Numbered from the stretch's first letter, positions 26,276 through 34,775 are shown. The stretch is DNA of 64,000 bases from Martinezella lusitana (GCF_016901135.1 NZ_JAFEVL010000018.1:1-64000), one strand, 5' to 3'. A program made the numbers and translations. Notes: generated by a model from the sequence alone, not told the origin.

Positions 26276-26301
26276 AAAAGGGGTCATTTATGACCCCTTT
26301 T
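26276..26301. promoter_or_regulatory. Perfect palindrome upstream of antitoxin, likely autoregulatory operator
   Basis: AAAAGGGGTCA and TGACCCCTTTT are exact complements separated by TTTA. It begins 12 bases before the antitoxin start and abuts the ribosome site. Phd-type antitoxins bind short palindromes in exactly this position. Its flanking A and T runs would also allow a bidirectional terminator, but there is no gene ending here. Confidence 0.65.
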
Positions 26302-26395
26302 TAAAGGCAGACCTATGCAAAATCAAGAAACTTAGCGCTGCGAAGACAAGATCTGCGATTGACGCTTTGATTTGGGCGTACGCGAAGGCAGGCGA

Positions 26396-26566
26396 TCAAT
26401 CATGTGAGCCAAAATCCTTAAGCTGCTGGAGCGAATGGGCGGCGGTAAGATAGATGGCAAAGGCAACTAGCGTTAGAAACAGAAGGAAAAAAAGCGGCGC
26501 GATCAGAGCGAATTCGACTGCGGCTGTCCCCTCTTTTGCCCTGGTGAAATCAGAAACACAAAGCAT
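26396..26566 (-). pseudogene. Truncated TadE-like pseudopilin gene
   Basis: The start at 26566 has GGAGA upstream and yields 56 residues. The sequence FTRAKEGTAAVEFALIAPLFFLLFL is the classic TadE/TadF N-terminus: a short basic lead, Gly-x-x-A-V-E-F cleavage and methylation site, then a hydrophobic helix. It ends abruptly after AHSLQQL, where TadE proteins normally continue for another 80 or more residues. No tad genes are adjacent. It is best read as a truncated relic, though a stable Flp-like short pilin is possible. Confidence 0.6.
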
Positions 26567-26669
26567 CGTCCTGTCTCCTTCAATCGGCCGTTCATCTATG
26601 ATGAACACGATCCAGGAGACTTTAGATATTGACCTAGTGCGCAATATCGCCAGTATTCCGTCCGAATTG

Positions 26670-27503
26670 TCAGCTGGCGGTTCTGGTCCAGAGGTCGCGA
26701 GCCTCTTGCATCAGGAGCAAGGATTCCTCCCACCGGTCCGTGGAGTCCTCGCCATCCCTCCCTGTGATCGCATAGGGTTTTGGCCCCAGCTCGCAGGTAA
26801 AGGCGAGAGTATCATCGCTGCCGGCGCGCTTTCTCCAGCTTCTGAAGCCGTATTCCCACCAGCCGAGGAAGAGATCGACCCAGGGCCGATGATGCGGAAA
26901 GGAGATTTCGATCTGCACCTGCTCGCGCGAGGCGACCCGGCCGTGGAAGGCCCACGAATTGTCGAGTATCCGGTGCATGAGCGCATGATTTTCATCCGAT
27001 ACCGGCCAGGCAAACTCCCGTCCGACGAGGAAATGCGAGATATCGCCCAGCAGCCACAAATCCGGTAGGCGGTCGAGCAGATCAAGCGTGAAGAACAGAT
27101 CGGTGGTCATCCGGTCGCGATGCGTTTCGATGAAGACGTCGATGCCGGCCTCCTCCCCAAGACGCTGCCAGCCCTCGAGCAAGGGAATGCAATCCTCCAG
27201 GCGGCGCAATCGCACATCGGGCTGCAGACAGATATGATGCACATTGCATTCGGCGGCGATCTCGAGCGCTGGCTTCAGATCGTCGATGGTCTTGGGAAAG
27301 CATTGTCCTTCCGCTTGCAAACCATACTGCTTGAGCAGCCCTGCGACCCGGCGAACATAGCTGCGATCGTACCAATGCGTGCTGATGCCGTCGAAGCCGG
27401 CGGCGGCGATCTTCTCCAGATTCTCTTCGAGAGTCTGCTCCGGATAAACAGCGCTGCGTCGCTCCATGGCCCAGAGCGACTGAAAGATGAGCATGTTCTG
27501 CAT
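26670..27503 (-). CDS. TIM-barrel sugar isomerase/epimerase (MocC/IolE-like family)
   Basis: A 277-residue protein of the AP-endonuclease-2 TIM-barrel family. The start at 27503 has a strong GGGAGG site. Motifs include LEENLEKIAAAGFDGIS, a central VFIETHRDRMTTD (likely metal-binding Glu) and LWLLGDISHF, HGRVA. Such proteins isomerise, epimerise or dehydrate sugars and inosose-type polyols. Its promoter region is shared with the divergent mocD-like gene and holds two 16-bp operator-like repeats, so it may belong to a rhizopine-like pathway, where a MocC protein of this fold is known. Confidence 0.8.
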   Translation of the reverse strand: MQNMLIFQSLWAMERRSAVYPEQTLEENLEKIAAAGFDGISTHWYDRSYVRRVAGLLKQYGLQAEGQCFPKTIDDLKPALEIAAECNVHHICLQPDVRLRRLEDCIPLLEGWQRLGEEAGIDVFIETHRDRMTTDLFFTLDLLDRLPDLWLLGDISHFLVGREFAWPVSDENHALMHRILDNSWAFHGRVASREQVQIEISFPHHRPWVDLFLGWWEYGFRSWRKRAGSDDTLAFTCELGPKPYAITGRDGEDSTDRWEESLLLMQEARDLWTRTAS

Positions 27504-27635
27504 GGTGCCTCCCGTACCAGTGGACTGCACAGATCATGAATTTGCCGTCTTTGCGAGACCGTTCGGTGATGTGTTTTGCTCATAGCTGCGTTTCATTGCA
27601 GCGCGGATGCATTTACGCGCCGACAGTCACCGGCA

Positions 27636-27651
27636 TGATGGTTTTTCATCA
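27636..27651. promoter_or_regulatory. LacI-type operator site A
   Basis: TGATGGTTTTTCATCA: arms TGATG/CATCA with a six-base centre. It matches site B (27705-27720) and the complement of site C (29141-29156). It lies between the divergent isomerase and mocD-like genes. Confidence 0.65.
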
Positions 27652-27704
27652 AAATACTCTCGGACGCCAACCGGCTCCATCAACACGCCCCGAGCTGCCG
27701 GCCA

Positions 27705-27720
27705 TGATTAATTCTCATCA
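27705..27720. promoter_or_regulatory. LacI-type operator site B
   Basis: TGATTAATTCTCATCA, spaced 69 bases from site A and 74 bases before the mocD-like ATG. Spacing near an integral number of helical turns fits cooperative looping by a dimer-of-dimers repressor, though this is inference. Confidence 0.6.
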
Positions 27721-27793
27721 AATCTCTGCTGTCGTTCCGCACCTGCGTCGGAGACATTGATTGCATGATTTTCGCCAACTGGGAGGCAACACC

Positions 27794-28828
27794 ATGGACG
27801 ACACGCTCTACGGAACGCGTGACAAGCGCGGGGATTGGAAACCCAACAAGCTCCTCAAATATCCGCCGGTTTTCGTTTGGCCGGCTCAGCCCGTGGCCTT
27901 CCTGAAATGGTTCTTCGGCTATCCCGGCTATCTGATGCCCTGGAATACCGTCTATGCGATCGTCGGCACGCTGCTATGGTTCTATGCCACGCCCTCGATG
28001 GAGACGATGAAGACCTTCGCACCGGGCTGGATCGCCTATCTTCTCCTTCGTAACGCCGCCCTCGTCTTCCTGTTCTTCGGCGCCTTTCATCTGCGCCTCT
28101 ACATGCAAAAGAAGCAGGGAACGACCTTCAAATATAACGCGAAGTGGCCGTCGACGGGCAATTCCGCATTTCTCTTCGGCAATCAGACCGTCGACAACGT
28201 GATCTGGACATTCGCAAGTGCCGTGCCGATCTGGACAGCCTTCGAAGTCCTGACCCTATGGGCTTTCGCCAACGGCATCATTCCCCATGTCGATTTTGCC
28301 GAACATCCGGTCTATTGCGCCGTGATCATGCTGCTGATCCCGGCATTCCGCGATCTGCATTTCTACCTCGTTCACCGCCTGATCCACTGGCCGCCGCTCT
28401 ATCATGCCGTTCACAAGCTGCATCATAACAACGTCAATCCCGGACCCTGGTCCGGTCTGGCGATGCATCCCATCGAGCATCTGCTGTATTTCTCGGGCGT
28501 GCTCATCCATTGGATCGTGCCCTCCAGTCCGATCCATGTCCTCTTCCATTTGACGCATACCGCCCTTGCGCCGGCGCCGGGCCACGCGGGTTTCGACAAG
28601 ATCGTGATCGCAGACGATACCGCCATCGACACCCACGCCTACGACCACTACCTGCATCACAAGTTCTTCGAGTGCAATTACGCCGACGGCGTCATCCCGC
28701 TCGACAAATGGTTCGGCACCTTCCACGACGGCTCGAAAGAGGCAGAGGACCGCATGAACAAGCGTTTCATGGAACGGGCGAAGAAATATGCCAACAGGCA
28801 GGCGCGTCGTTCAGGGCCTGCTAACTAG
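27794..28828 (+). CDS. mocD: MocD-like fatty acid hydroxylase/sterol desaturase family oxygenase
   Basis: A 344-residue membrane protein, starting at 27794 with GGGAGG seven bases upstream. Several hydrophobic segments surround the di-iron histidine clusters: HFYLVHRLIH (H-x4-H-x3-H), HAVHKLHHNN, the MHPIEH segment, and HAYDHYLHHKFFECNYAD near the C-terminus. The family inserts oxygen using electrons from a ferredoxin. The mocE-like ferredoxin and mocF-like reductase genes follow, reproducing the MocDEF ferredoxin-oxygenase set proposed to demethylate the rhizopine 3-O-methyl-scyllo-inosamine in Rhizobium. A remnant LacI gene separates it from mocE. Confidence 0.8.
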   Translation: MDDTLYGTRDKRGDWKPNKLLKYPPVFVWPAQPVAFLKWFFGYPGYLMPWNTVYAIVGTLLWFYATPSMETMKTFAPGWIAYLLLRNAALVFLFFGAFHLRLYMQKKQGTTFKYNAKWPSTGNSAFLFGNQTVDNVIWTFASAVPIWTAFEVLTLWAFANGIIPHVDFAEHPVYCAVIMLLIPAFRDLHFYLVHRLIHWPPLYHAVHKLHHNNVNPGPWSGLAMHPIEHLLYFSGVLIHWIVPSSPIHVLFHLTHTALAPAPGHAGFDKIVIADDTAIDTHAYDHYLHHKFFECNYADGVIPLDKWFGTFHDGSKEAEDRMNKRFMERAKKYANRQARRSGPAN

Positions 28829-28933
28829 GCTGAGCCCGGTCGGAACAGCTAGGCCTGGCAACGACCTCAAGGACTTGCCAAGGGCGTGCTGTGCTCCATA
28901 TGCGACATTTGGTTCTCCCCCCGCCGCCGGTCC

Positions 28934-29128
28934 TCAGGTCGTCGATGGCGGGAAATGCCGGAGCCTGCGGGCCCTCCTTTCGCAGGCTCCGGCATGACCA
29001 ATCATGCCAGCACCACCTTCTCTACAGTCTGCGGTTTGACGCATCCCCTTTTCGTTGGGAACGCGCTCGGCGGTCGTAAGGCCGACGCCTGCGGCCGCTG
29101 CAATGTCGACCAAACGGATTTTCTTCAT
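28934..29128 (-). pseudogene. Truncated LacI-family regulator
   Basis: The first 28 codons read MKKIRLVDIAAAAGVGLTTA, then ERVPNEKG, a standard LacI helix-turn-helix and hinge-helix start. After that (29045 downwards) the frame turns to unrelated residues containing the 15-bp inverted repeat and stops. A full LacI protein has about 330 residues, so the ligand-binding domain is gone. A 16-bp operator-like site lies 13 bases upstream of its ATG, consistent with former autoregulation of the surrounding moc-like genes. Confidence 0.7.
28955..28995. repeat. 15-bp perfect inverted repeat, REP-like or terminator stem
   Basis: ATGCCGGAGCCTGCG is followed after 11 bases by its exact complement. No T-tract follows on either strand, so a mobile REP-like element is as likely as a terminator. 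It lies downstream of the mocD-like gene and beyond the point where the LacI remnant loses homology. Confidence 0.5.
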
Positions 29129-29140
29129 GCCGCTTTTCTA

Positions 29141-29156
29141 TGATGAAAAATGATCA
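29141..29156. promoter_or_regulatory. LacI-type operator site C
   Basis: TGATGAAAAATGATCA; its complement TGATCATTTTTCATCA differs from site A at two positions. It lies 13 bases before the truncated LacI gene and about 165 bases before the mocE-like gene. Confidence 0.65.
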
Positions 29157-29320
29157 TAATCGACCTGGAATGTGATGGGCCATATCGCGCATGGTTGAAA
29201 CTCCTCAGGGGGGAGAAAAACAAGTGCGATCAATGTTCAACGCGCTGATGTTCCTCCTCTGAAACAACATCTTTCACGCATGGCGATAGCCGCCGACGGG
29301 CGGTAGCGAGGAGGCAGAAA

Positions 29321-29638
29321 ATGACGACATGGATCGATGCGTGTGCAGCCGAGGAGATCGATCAGGAGGACGTCGTCCGGTTCGATCACGCCGGGCGAAC
29401 CTTTGCGATCTATCGAAGCCCGGATGACGAATATTTCGCGACCGATGGGCTTTGCACCCATGAGAAGATCCACCTGGCCGAGGGGCTTGTCATGGACGAC
29501 ACCATCGAGTGTCCAAAGCACAATGGCCGTTTCAGCTACAAGACCGGCGAGGCTCGCGGCGCGCCGGTCTGCGTCAATCTGAAAACCTATCCGGTGAAGC
29601 TGGAGGGCGATCGCGTCATGATCGGGATCGAAGCATGA
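29321..29638 (+). CDS. mocE: MocE-like Rieske [2Fe-2S] ferredoxin
   Basis: A 105-residue Rieske ferredoxin. The cluster ligands are plain: Cys45/His47 (LCTHEKIHL) and Cys64/His67 (IECPKHNGRF), spaced as in the family. It carries electrons from the reductase encoded next to the oxygenase. The stop overlaps the reductase start by four bases (ATGA). GGAGG precedes the ATG. In the rhizopine system MocE has this role; a generic biphenyl/naphthalene-type ferredoxin is the alternative name for the same function. Confidence 0.88.
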   Translation: MTTWIDACAAEEIDQEDVVRFDHAGRTFAIYRSPDDEYFATDGLCTHEKIHLAEGLVMDDTIECPKHNGRFSYKTGEARGAPVCVNLKTYPVKLEGDRVMIGIEA

Positions 29639-30876
29639 GCAACGATGAGGGCATCATCATCGTCGGCGCGGGCGAATGCGGCGCGCGCGCAGCTCTGAGC
29701 TTGCGAGAAAACGGCTACCCGCATCCCATCACCCTCATCGGCGACGAGGCTCACCTCCCTTATGAGCGGCCTCCCCTTTCCAAGCAGATGCTGCTCGCCA
29801 AGGCAACGCCGCAGGCGCCGACCGTTCTCAGCGATATCATGCTGGGCGACCGCGCGATCCGGCATATCGGCAGCGCGTCGGCGATCGCTATCGACACCAC
29901 CGGCAAGCAAGTGATCCTGTCGGACGGCCGTTCGTTGCCCTATGACAGGTTGCTGTTGACGACGGGCGCGGCGGCCAGGCGATTGCCGAATGTGCCAGCC
30001 AATGCGCGGATACTCTATCTCCGCACAATCAACGACGCGCTTGCGCTTCGCCCCTGGATCAGCGCCGACATGCATGTGGCTGTGCTCGGAGCAGGCTTCA
30101 TTGGTCTGGAGGTTGCCGCATCGGCGCGCAGCCGCGGCGCAAGGGTCACGGTGATCGAATCCCAGGAGCGCATTCTCAAGCGCGGCGTACCCGAACCGAT
30201 CGCCGAGACGGTCAGTTCGCTGCATCGTCGCAACGGGGTCGTGGTGAAATGCGGCGTAACGGTCAGCGAGATCGATGCCGGCGACCGGCGCGTGAGCGTC
30301 CGTCTGGCCGATGGAACCGAGGTGACCGCGGATGTGCTCGTGGTCGGCATCGGCGCGCAACCGCGCACTGAGCTCGCAGCACAAGCAGGCATCACCGTCG
30401 ACAATGGGATCGCGGTCAATGAGCGCCTCGAGACTTCGGTGGCGGATATCTATGCTGCGGGCGACTGCTGCTCGTTTCCACATCCGCTTTATGGGGGACG
30501 CCGGTTACGCCTGGAGGCGTGGCGCAATGCTCAGGATCAGGGCATCCTTGCTGCGGCGAATTTAGCGGGCGCAACGCACAGCTATCAAGCCGTTCCTTAT
30601 TTCTGGTCGGACCAGTTCGACCATACCCTGCAAATTGCTGGACTTGTCGACGAAGGGCGCGTGGTCATCCGGAGAGACCTCGGCGACAGTGCCTTCATCC
30701 TGTTTCATCTCGACCACGACGAGAGGCTCGTAGCCGCCAGCGGCATAGGTCCCGGCAACAAGGTTGCCAGGGACATGAAGTTGAGCGAGATGCTGATCGC
30801 AAGGCGGATCACGCCGCCGAGAGAGGCGCTGGCGGCCGACGCTAACCTGAAATCCTTGCTGCCAAGAGCGGCGTAG
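29635..30876 (+). CDS. mocF: MocF-like FAD/NADH ferredoxin reductase
   Basis: A 413-residue flavoprotein of the oxygenase-coupled ferredoxin-reductase family. It has an FAD motif VGAGECG (residues 10-16), the YERPPLSKQML segment typical of the family, an NAD motif VLGAGFIGLEVA near residue 150, and the second FAD-binding AAGDCC near 275. The usual C-terminal domain is present (YFWSDQFDHTLQIAG). It should pass electrons from NADH to the mocE-like ferredoxin. It converges with the Pot-type ATPase gene, leaving 20 bases between stops. Confidence 0.88.
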   Translation: MSNDEGIIIVGAGECGARAALSLRENGYPHPITLIGDEAHLPYERPPLSKQMLLAKATPQAPTVLSDIMLGDRAIRHIGSASAIAIDTTGKQVILSDGRSLPYDRLLLTTGAAARRLPNVPANARILYLRTINDALALRPWISADMHVAVLGAGFIGLEVAASARSRGARVTVIESQERILKRGVPEPIAETVSSLHRRNGVVVKCGVTVSEIDAGDRRVSVRLADGTEVTADVLVVGIGAQPRTELAAQAGITVDNGIAVNERLETSVADIYAAGDCCSFPHPLYGGRRLRLEAWRNAQDQGILAAANLAGATHSYQAVPYFWSDQFDHTLQIAGLVDEGRVVIRRDLGDSAFILFHLDHDERLVAASGIGPGNKVARDMKLSEMLIARRITPPREALAADANLKSLLPRAA

Positions 30877-30896
30877 AAGGCTGCTGTTCGCCGGCT

Positions 30897-31976
30897 CTAG
30901 CAAAAGACGTGAGCAGCCCCCGGGTCGAACTCCAGATTGACATGGTCGCCGCGGCTGAGGCCCGAGATGGCCTCATGCCCGAAAGGCAACCGAACGGACA
31001 AGGTCTCGCTGGCTGAAATCTGCGTCGTCACGTGCACGTTGTTGCCTAGAAAAGTGATGTCGTTGACGGTGGCACTGAGGCCGTTGCCCGCGCCGTTGCT
31101 GCGCCCGAGCCGGATGCGCTCGGGTCTCAGCATCAGCGCGGCCTTGCCGCCGGTGGCCGCCCTGCCATGGACCGGGATGCGCTCGAAGATCGCCTTGTCT
31201 CCAAGCGAAATGGTCGCCCGTCCATTATCCGATGACAACAGATGGCAGGAGATGAAATCGCTGTCACCGATGAATTCGGCGACGAAGCGGGTGCGTGGAT
31301 TGGCGTAGAGCTCCGGCCCTGTACCAATCTGGTCGATGATACCGTTGGAGAACACGGCAATGCGATCGGAGAGCCGCAACGCCTCCTCCTGATCGTGGGT
31401 CACGTAGAGGATCGTCACTTCGGTCTGCTGATGGATCCGCTTTATCTCGTGCTGGATTTCCTCGCGAAGCTTCTTGTCGAGCGCCGACAGCGGCTCGTCC
31501 ATCAGAAGCACCGGCGGATCATAGGCGAGCGCCCTGGCAAGCGCGACGCGCTGCTGCTGGCCGCCGGACATCTGTGCCGGCTTGCGATCCTCGAAGCCTT
31601 CCAGCCTGACGAGACGCAGCATTTCCTTCACCCGGCTATCGACTTCGGCCTTGGACTTGCGGCGCACCTTCAGCGGAAAGGCGATATTCTCGCCCACGCT
31701 CAAATGCGGAAACAGCGTATAGCGCTGGAACACCATGCCGATATTGCGCTTGTGCGAGGGCGTCGACAGCAGCGTCTGGCCGTTCAGCAGGATGTCGCCC
31801 CTGGTGGGGTTCTCGAAGCCGGCCAATATGTAGAGCGTCGTGCTCTTGCCCGAGCCGGAGGGGCCAAGAAAGGTCAGGAATTCGCCACGCCGGACGTCGA
31901 GATTGACATCGTGCACGGCGACGACCGGGCCGTATTCCTTGCGGATGCCTTTGATTTTCAGGAAGGATTCACTCAT
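30897..31976 (-). CDS. Spermidine/putrescine-type ABC ATPase
   Basis: A 359-residue PotA-type ATPase: Walker A GPSGSGKSTTL near the N-terminus, signature MSGGQQQRVALARAL, Walker B VLLMDEPLSALD, and a C-terminal TOBE region (ALMLRPERIRLG). It powers the importer encoded by the three genes upstream. It is the last gene of the minus-strand series beginning at 40054 and overlaps the preceding permease gene by four bases. The ligand is not known to be a polyamine; the associated enzymes suggest something else. Confidence 0.92.
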   Translation of the reverse strand: MSESFLKIKGIRKEYGPVVAVHDVNLDVRRGEFLTFLGPSGSGKSTTLYILAGFENPTRGDILLNGQTLLSTPSHKRNIGMVFQRYTLFPHLSVGENIAFPLKVRRKSKAEVDSRVKEMLRLVRLEGFEDRKPAQMSGGQQQRVALARALAYDPPVLLMDEPLSALDKKLREEIQHEIKRIHQQTEVTILYVTHDQEEALRLSDRIAVFSNGIIDQIGTGPELYANPRTRFVAEFIGDSDFISCHLLSSDNGRATISLGDKAIFERIPVHGRAATGGKAALMLRPERIRLGRSNGAGNGLSATVNDITFLGNNVHVTTQISASETLSVRLPFGHEAISGLSRGDHVNLEFDPGAAHVFC

Positions 31977-32773
31977 GATTTCAGAACCTTGCGTACGATC
32001 GCGGCCAGCGCCATCAAAGTGACCGTCAACAGAATGAGAAGTGTGGAGGCGGCAGCCACGACCGGGGTGAGATCCTGCCGCAGCGTCGTCCAGACCTTGA
32101 CCGGCAGTGTCTGCAGCGTCGGGCTCGCCATGAAGATCGCCACGACCACCTCGTCCCAGGATGTCAGGAACGAGAAAACGGCCGCGGAGAAGAGCCCGTG
32201 ACTTATGGCGGGCAACGTTACCCGGATCTTTGCCTCAAGCGGCGAAGCACCACAGAGCACGGCCGCATCCTCGATGGACTTGTCGAAGCCCTCGAGCGCG
32301 CTGGAGATCGATAGGATGGAAAAAGGTAGCGCCAGAACGAGGTGGGAAAGGACGAAGCCTACCAGGGTTCCGCCGAGCCCTATCCGCAGGAAAAAGGCAT
32401 AGAGGGCAACGGCAAAGACAACGACCGGAAGGATCATCGGCGTCAGGAACAGTGCTTTCAGCGCATCGCGAAACAGAAACTTGCCGCGCACGAGGCCGAA
32501 TGACGTCACCAGCCCGAGCACGACCGAAAGCACCGTGACGATTGCCGCGATCCGAAAGCTCGTCCAGGCGGACTCCAGCCATTGCGGATCGGAAAACAGC
32601 TCCCCATACCAGCGCAGCGTCCAGCCCGGCGGCGGAAAGATCAGCCATTGCGACGAGCCGAATGACAGTGCCGCGATGAAGAGGATCGGCAGCAGCAGAA
32701 AGGCAGCTGTCAGAACGGTGATGGTGAGAAGCACATATTTCCACCAGCCGAGTTGCCCGAAATTCAACAGCAT
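31973..32773 (-). CDS. Spermidine/putrescine-type ABC permease (PotC-like)
   Basis: A 266-residue inner-membrane protein. The start at 32773 (MLLNFGQLGWWKYVLLT) follows the previous stop by a single base, so re-initiation is likely. About six membrane segments are visible and the ATPase-docking EAA loop reads EDAAVLCGASPLEAKIRVTLP. It pairs with the PotB-like permease. Confidence 0.9.
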   Translation of the reverse strand: MLLNFGQLGWWKYVLLTITVLTAAFLLLPILFIAALSFGSSQWLIFPPPGWTLRWYGELFSDPQWLESAWTSFRIAAIVTVLSVVLGLVTSFGLVRGKFLFRDALKALFLTPMILPVVVFAVALYAFFLRIGLGGTLVGFVLSHLVLALPFSILSISSALEGFDKSIEDAAVLCGASPLEAKIRVTLPAISHGLFSAAVFSFLTSWDEVVVAIFMASPTLQTLPVKVWTTLRQDLTPVVAAASTLLILLTVTLMALAAIVRKVLKS

Positions 32774-32774
32774 C

Positions 32775-33647
32775 TCAGCGCCCTCCCGTATTCTGCACGC
32801 CGAACAACCGCAGTTGGACCGCGTAGAGCGAAAGCGTAACGACAAGCAGGACAAAGGCCGCCGCTCCGCCCATGCCCCAATTGACGAGGGATTGAACGAA
32901 CTGGGCGATGAGTTCCGCCAGCATCATGTTCGCCGTGCCGCCGAGCAGCGACGGGGTAACGTAATAGCCGAGCGACATGACGAAGACCATCAGCGCACCA
33001 GCCATCATGCCGGGAGCCGCGAGCGGAAGGAGAACGCGAGTTAGGCATTGCCAACGGCTCGCGCCACAGAGAGCGGCCGCCTGCAACACCGCCGGATCAA
33101 TCTTCTTAATGACGCCGTAGAGCGGCAGGATGATGAAGGGCAGCATGATATAAGTCATGCCGATCGTGACGCCAGTCAGGTTGTTGACGAGCGCCAGAGG
33201 CTTGTCGATCAGCCCCATACCAACAAGCATCTTGTTGATCAGCCCGGTCCGCTGCAGCAGCACCATCCAGGCGTAGGTCCGGGCAAGCAGATTGGTCCAC
33301 ATTGACAGGAGCAGGATTGCAAATACCAGCGAGGCCAGTCTCGCAGGCATGATCGCCAGCGTCCAGGCGACGGGAAAGCCGATCAGCAACGATATGATGG
33401 TGACCAGGCCGGAGACGATGAAGGTATTGGCGAAGATTTTCAAATAGGTCGCGGATCCGAGCAGCTCGGCGTAGTTGCCAAGCCCGATCCTAGGCTCCAT
33501 CACGCTGCGCAGGAGAAGTGCTACGACCGGAAAGGCGAAAAAGATCGCAATGAAGATCAGCGCCGGCGCCACCTGTCCAAAACCGGTGGACTTCGCCGCC
33601 TTGCGCGTCGGTGCGGTTTCGCCCGCAACGTCCATATATGTCGACAT
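32775..33647 (-). CDS. Spermidine/putrescine-type ABC permease (PotB-like)
   Basis: A 290-residue inner-membrane protein with about six hydrophobic segments. The start at 33647 is preceded by AAAGGA; the longer frame upstream has a Cys/Arg-rich N-terminus not expected of a permease. The EAA loop is LQAAALCGASRWQCLTRVLLPLAAPG. It forms the channel with the PotC-like protein. Confidence 0.9.
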   Translation of the reverse strand: MSTYMDVAGETAPTRKAAKSTGFGQVAPALIFIAIFFAFPVVALLLRSVMEPRIGLGNYAELLGSATYLKIFANTFIVSGLVTIISLLIGFPVAWTLAIMPARLASLVFAILLLSMWTNLLARTYAWMVLLQRTGLINKMLVGMGLIDKPLALVNNLTGVTIGMTYIMLPFIILPLYGVIKKIDPAVLQAAALCGASRWQCLTRVLLPLAAPGMMAGALMVFVMSLGYYVTPSLLGGTANMMLAELIAQFVQSLVNWGMGGAAAFVLLVVTLSLYAVQLRLFGVQNTGGR

Positions 33648-33764
33648 GGCAATCCTTTCCCACCGTGGGCACCGGCAGGCAGCCATAGCCGCCATGCAGG
33701 CCCGCACCTCGTATTGCCGCACCGCGGACCGATGTCCGCGGTGCTGTTGTCAGTTTCCTGGGGC

Positions 33765-34775
33765 TTACTGCGCCTGCCAGGCGTACCACTTCTTGCCGAT
33801 GGCATCGCGGTTTTCGGCCCAATAGTTCATATCGGCATTCACCTGGCCGGCGGTCTGCTGGTCCGGCAGGGTCTTTGCCGTTTCGGGATCCATCAGCTTG
33901 GCCGAGCCGAGATTGATCGGCGCGTATCCGGTGGCCTTTGCCAGATCGGCCTGTTGTTGCGCCGATGTTGCAAGCGCGATGAACTTCATCGCCGCTTCCA
34001 TGTTCGGAGCGCCCTTGGGAATGACGAGGGAATCGGCTGCCGTGATGTTCTGGCTCCACGACGTCTCGGTCTTGACGCCGCTATTGGCGAGCGCGGTCAT
34101 GCGGCCGTTCCAGAGGCTGCCGAAGGGCGCTTCGGCCGATGCGACCAGCTGCTGAGACTGCGCGCCGCTCGACCACCAGACGATATCGGACTTGATCGTG
34201 TCGAGCTTCTTGAAGGCGCGGTCGAGATCGAGCGGATAGAGTTTATCGGCGGGAACACCGTCGGCCAGCAAAGCGGCTTCGATCACGCCCGGAGCCGACC
34301 ACTTGTAGAAAGTGCGCTTGCCCGGAAACTTCTTCGCGTCGAAGAGATCGGCCCAGGTCTTCGGGCAGGCACTGACAGCATCCGCATTGCAGCCGATCAC
34401 GAAGGAATAATAGAAGCTGCCGACGGAATAATCGCTGACGAAACGCGGATCGAGCTTGGATTTGTCGATGACGGAGAAATCGAGTTTCTCCAGCAGGCCG
34501 CTCTTGCCAGCCTGTGCGGCGTAGTCGCCCTCGACGTCGACTACGTCCCAGGTCACGCGAGCGGCCTCGACCATGGCTTTCAGCTTGCCGTAATCAGTCG
34601 GGCCGTCCTGCATGACGCCGATGCCGGTCTTTTCGGTGAATTGGTTCGCCCAGGCGACCTTCTGCGCATCCTGCGTCGTTCCTCCCCAGCTCGTGAAGAC
34701 CATGGTATCGGCCTTGGCGGGCATGCATGCGGCCATCATTGCGGCAAAGGCCGCGAGTGCAATTTTTGCTTTCAT
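33765..34775 (-). CDS. Spermidine/putrescine-type substrate-binding protein
   Basis: A 336-residue periplasmic protein with a signal peptide ending near MPAKADT. The mature start TMVFTSWGGTTQDAQKVAW is typical of the PotD/PotF-like family that also binds opines, phosphonates and thiamine. It delivers the ligand to PotB/PotC-like permeases encoded downstream. It is 56 bases after the NIPSNAP gene in the same direction. Confidence 0.9.
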   Translation of the reverse strand: MKAKIALAAFAAMMAACMPAKADTMVFTSWGGTTQDAQKVAWANQFTEKTGIGVMQDGPTDYGKLKAMVEAARVTWDVVDVEGDYAAQAGKSGLLEKLDFSVIDKSKLDPRFVSDYSVGSFYYSFVIGCNADAVSACPKTWADLFDAKKFPGKRTFYKWSAPGVIEAALLADGVPADKLYPLDLDRAFKKLDTIKSDIVWWSSGAQSQQLVASAEAPFGSLWNGRMTALANSGVKTETSWSQNITAADSLVIPKGAPNMEAAMKFIALATSAQQQADLAKATGYAPINLGSAKLMDPETAKTLPDQQTAGQVNADMNYWAENRDAIGKKWYAWQAQ

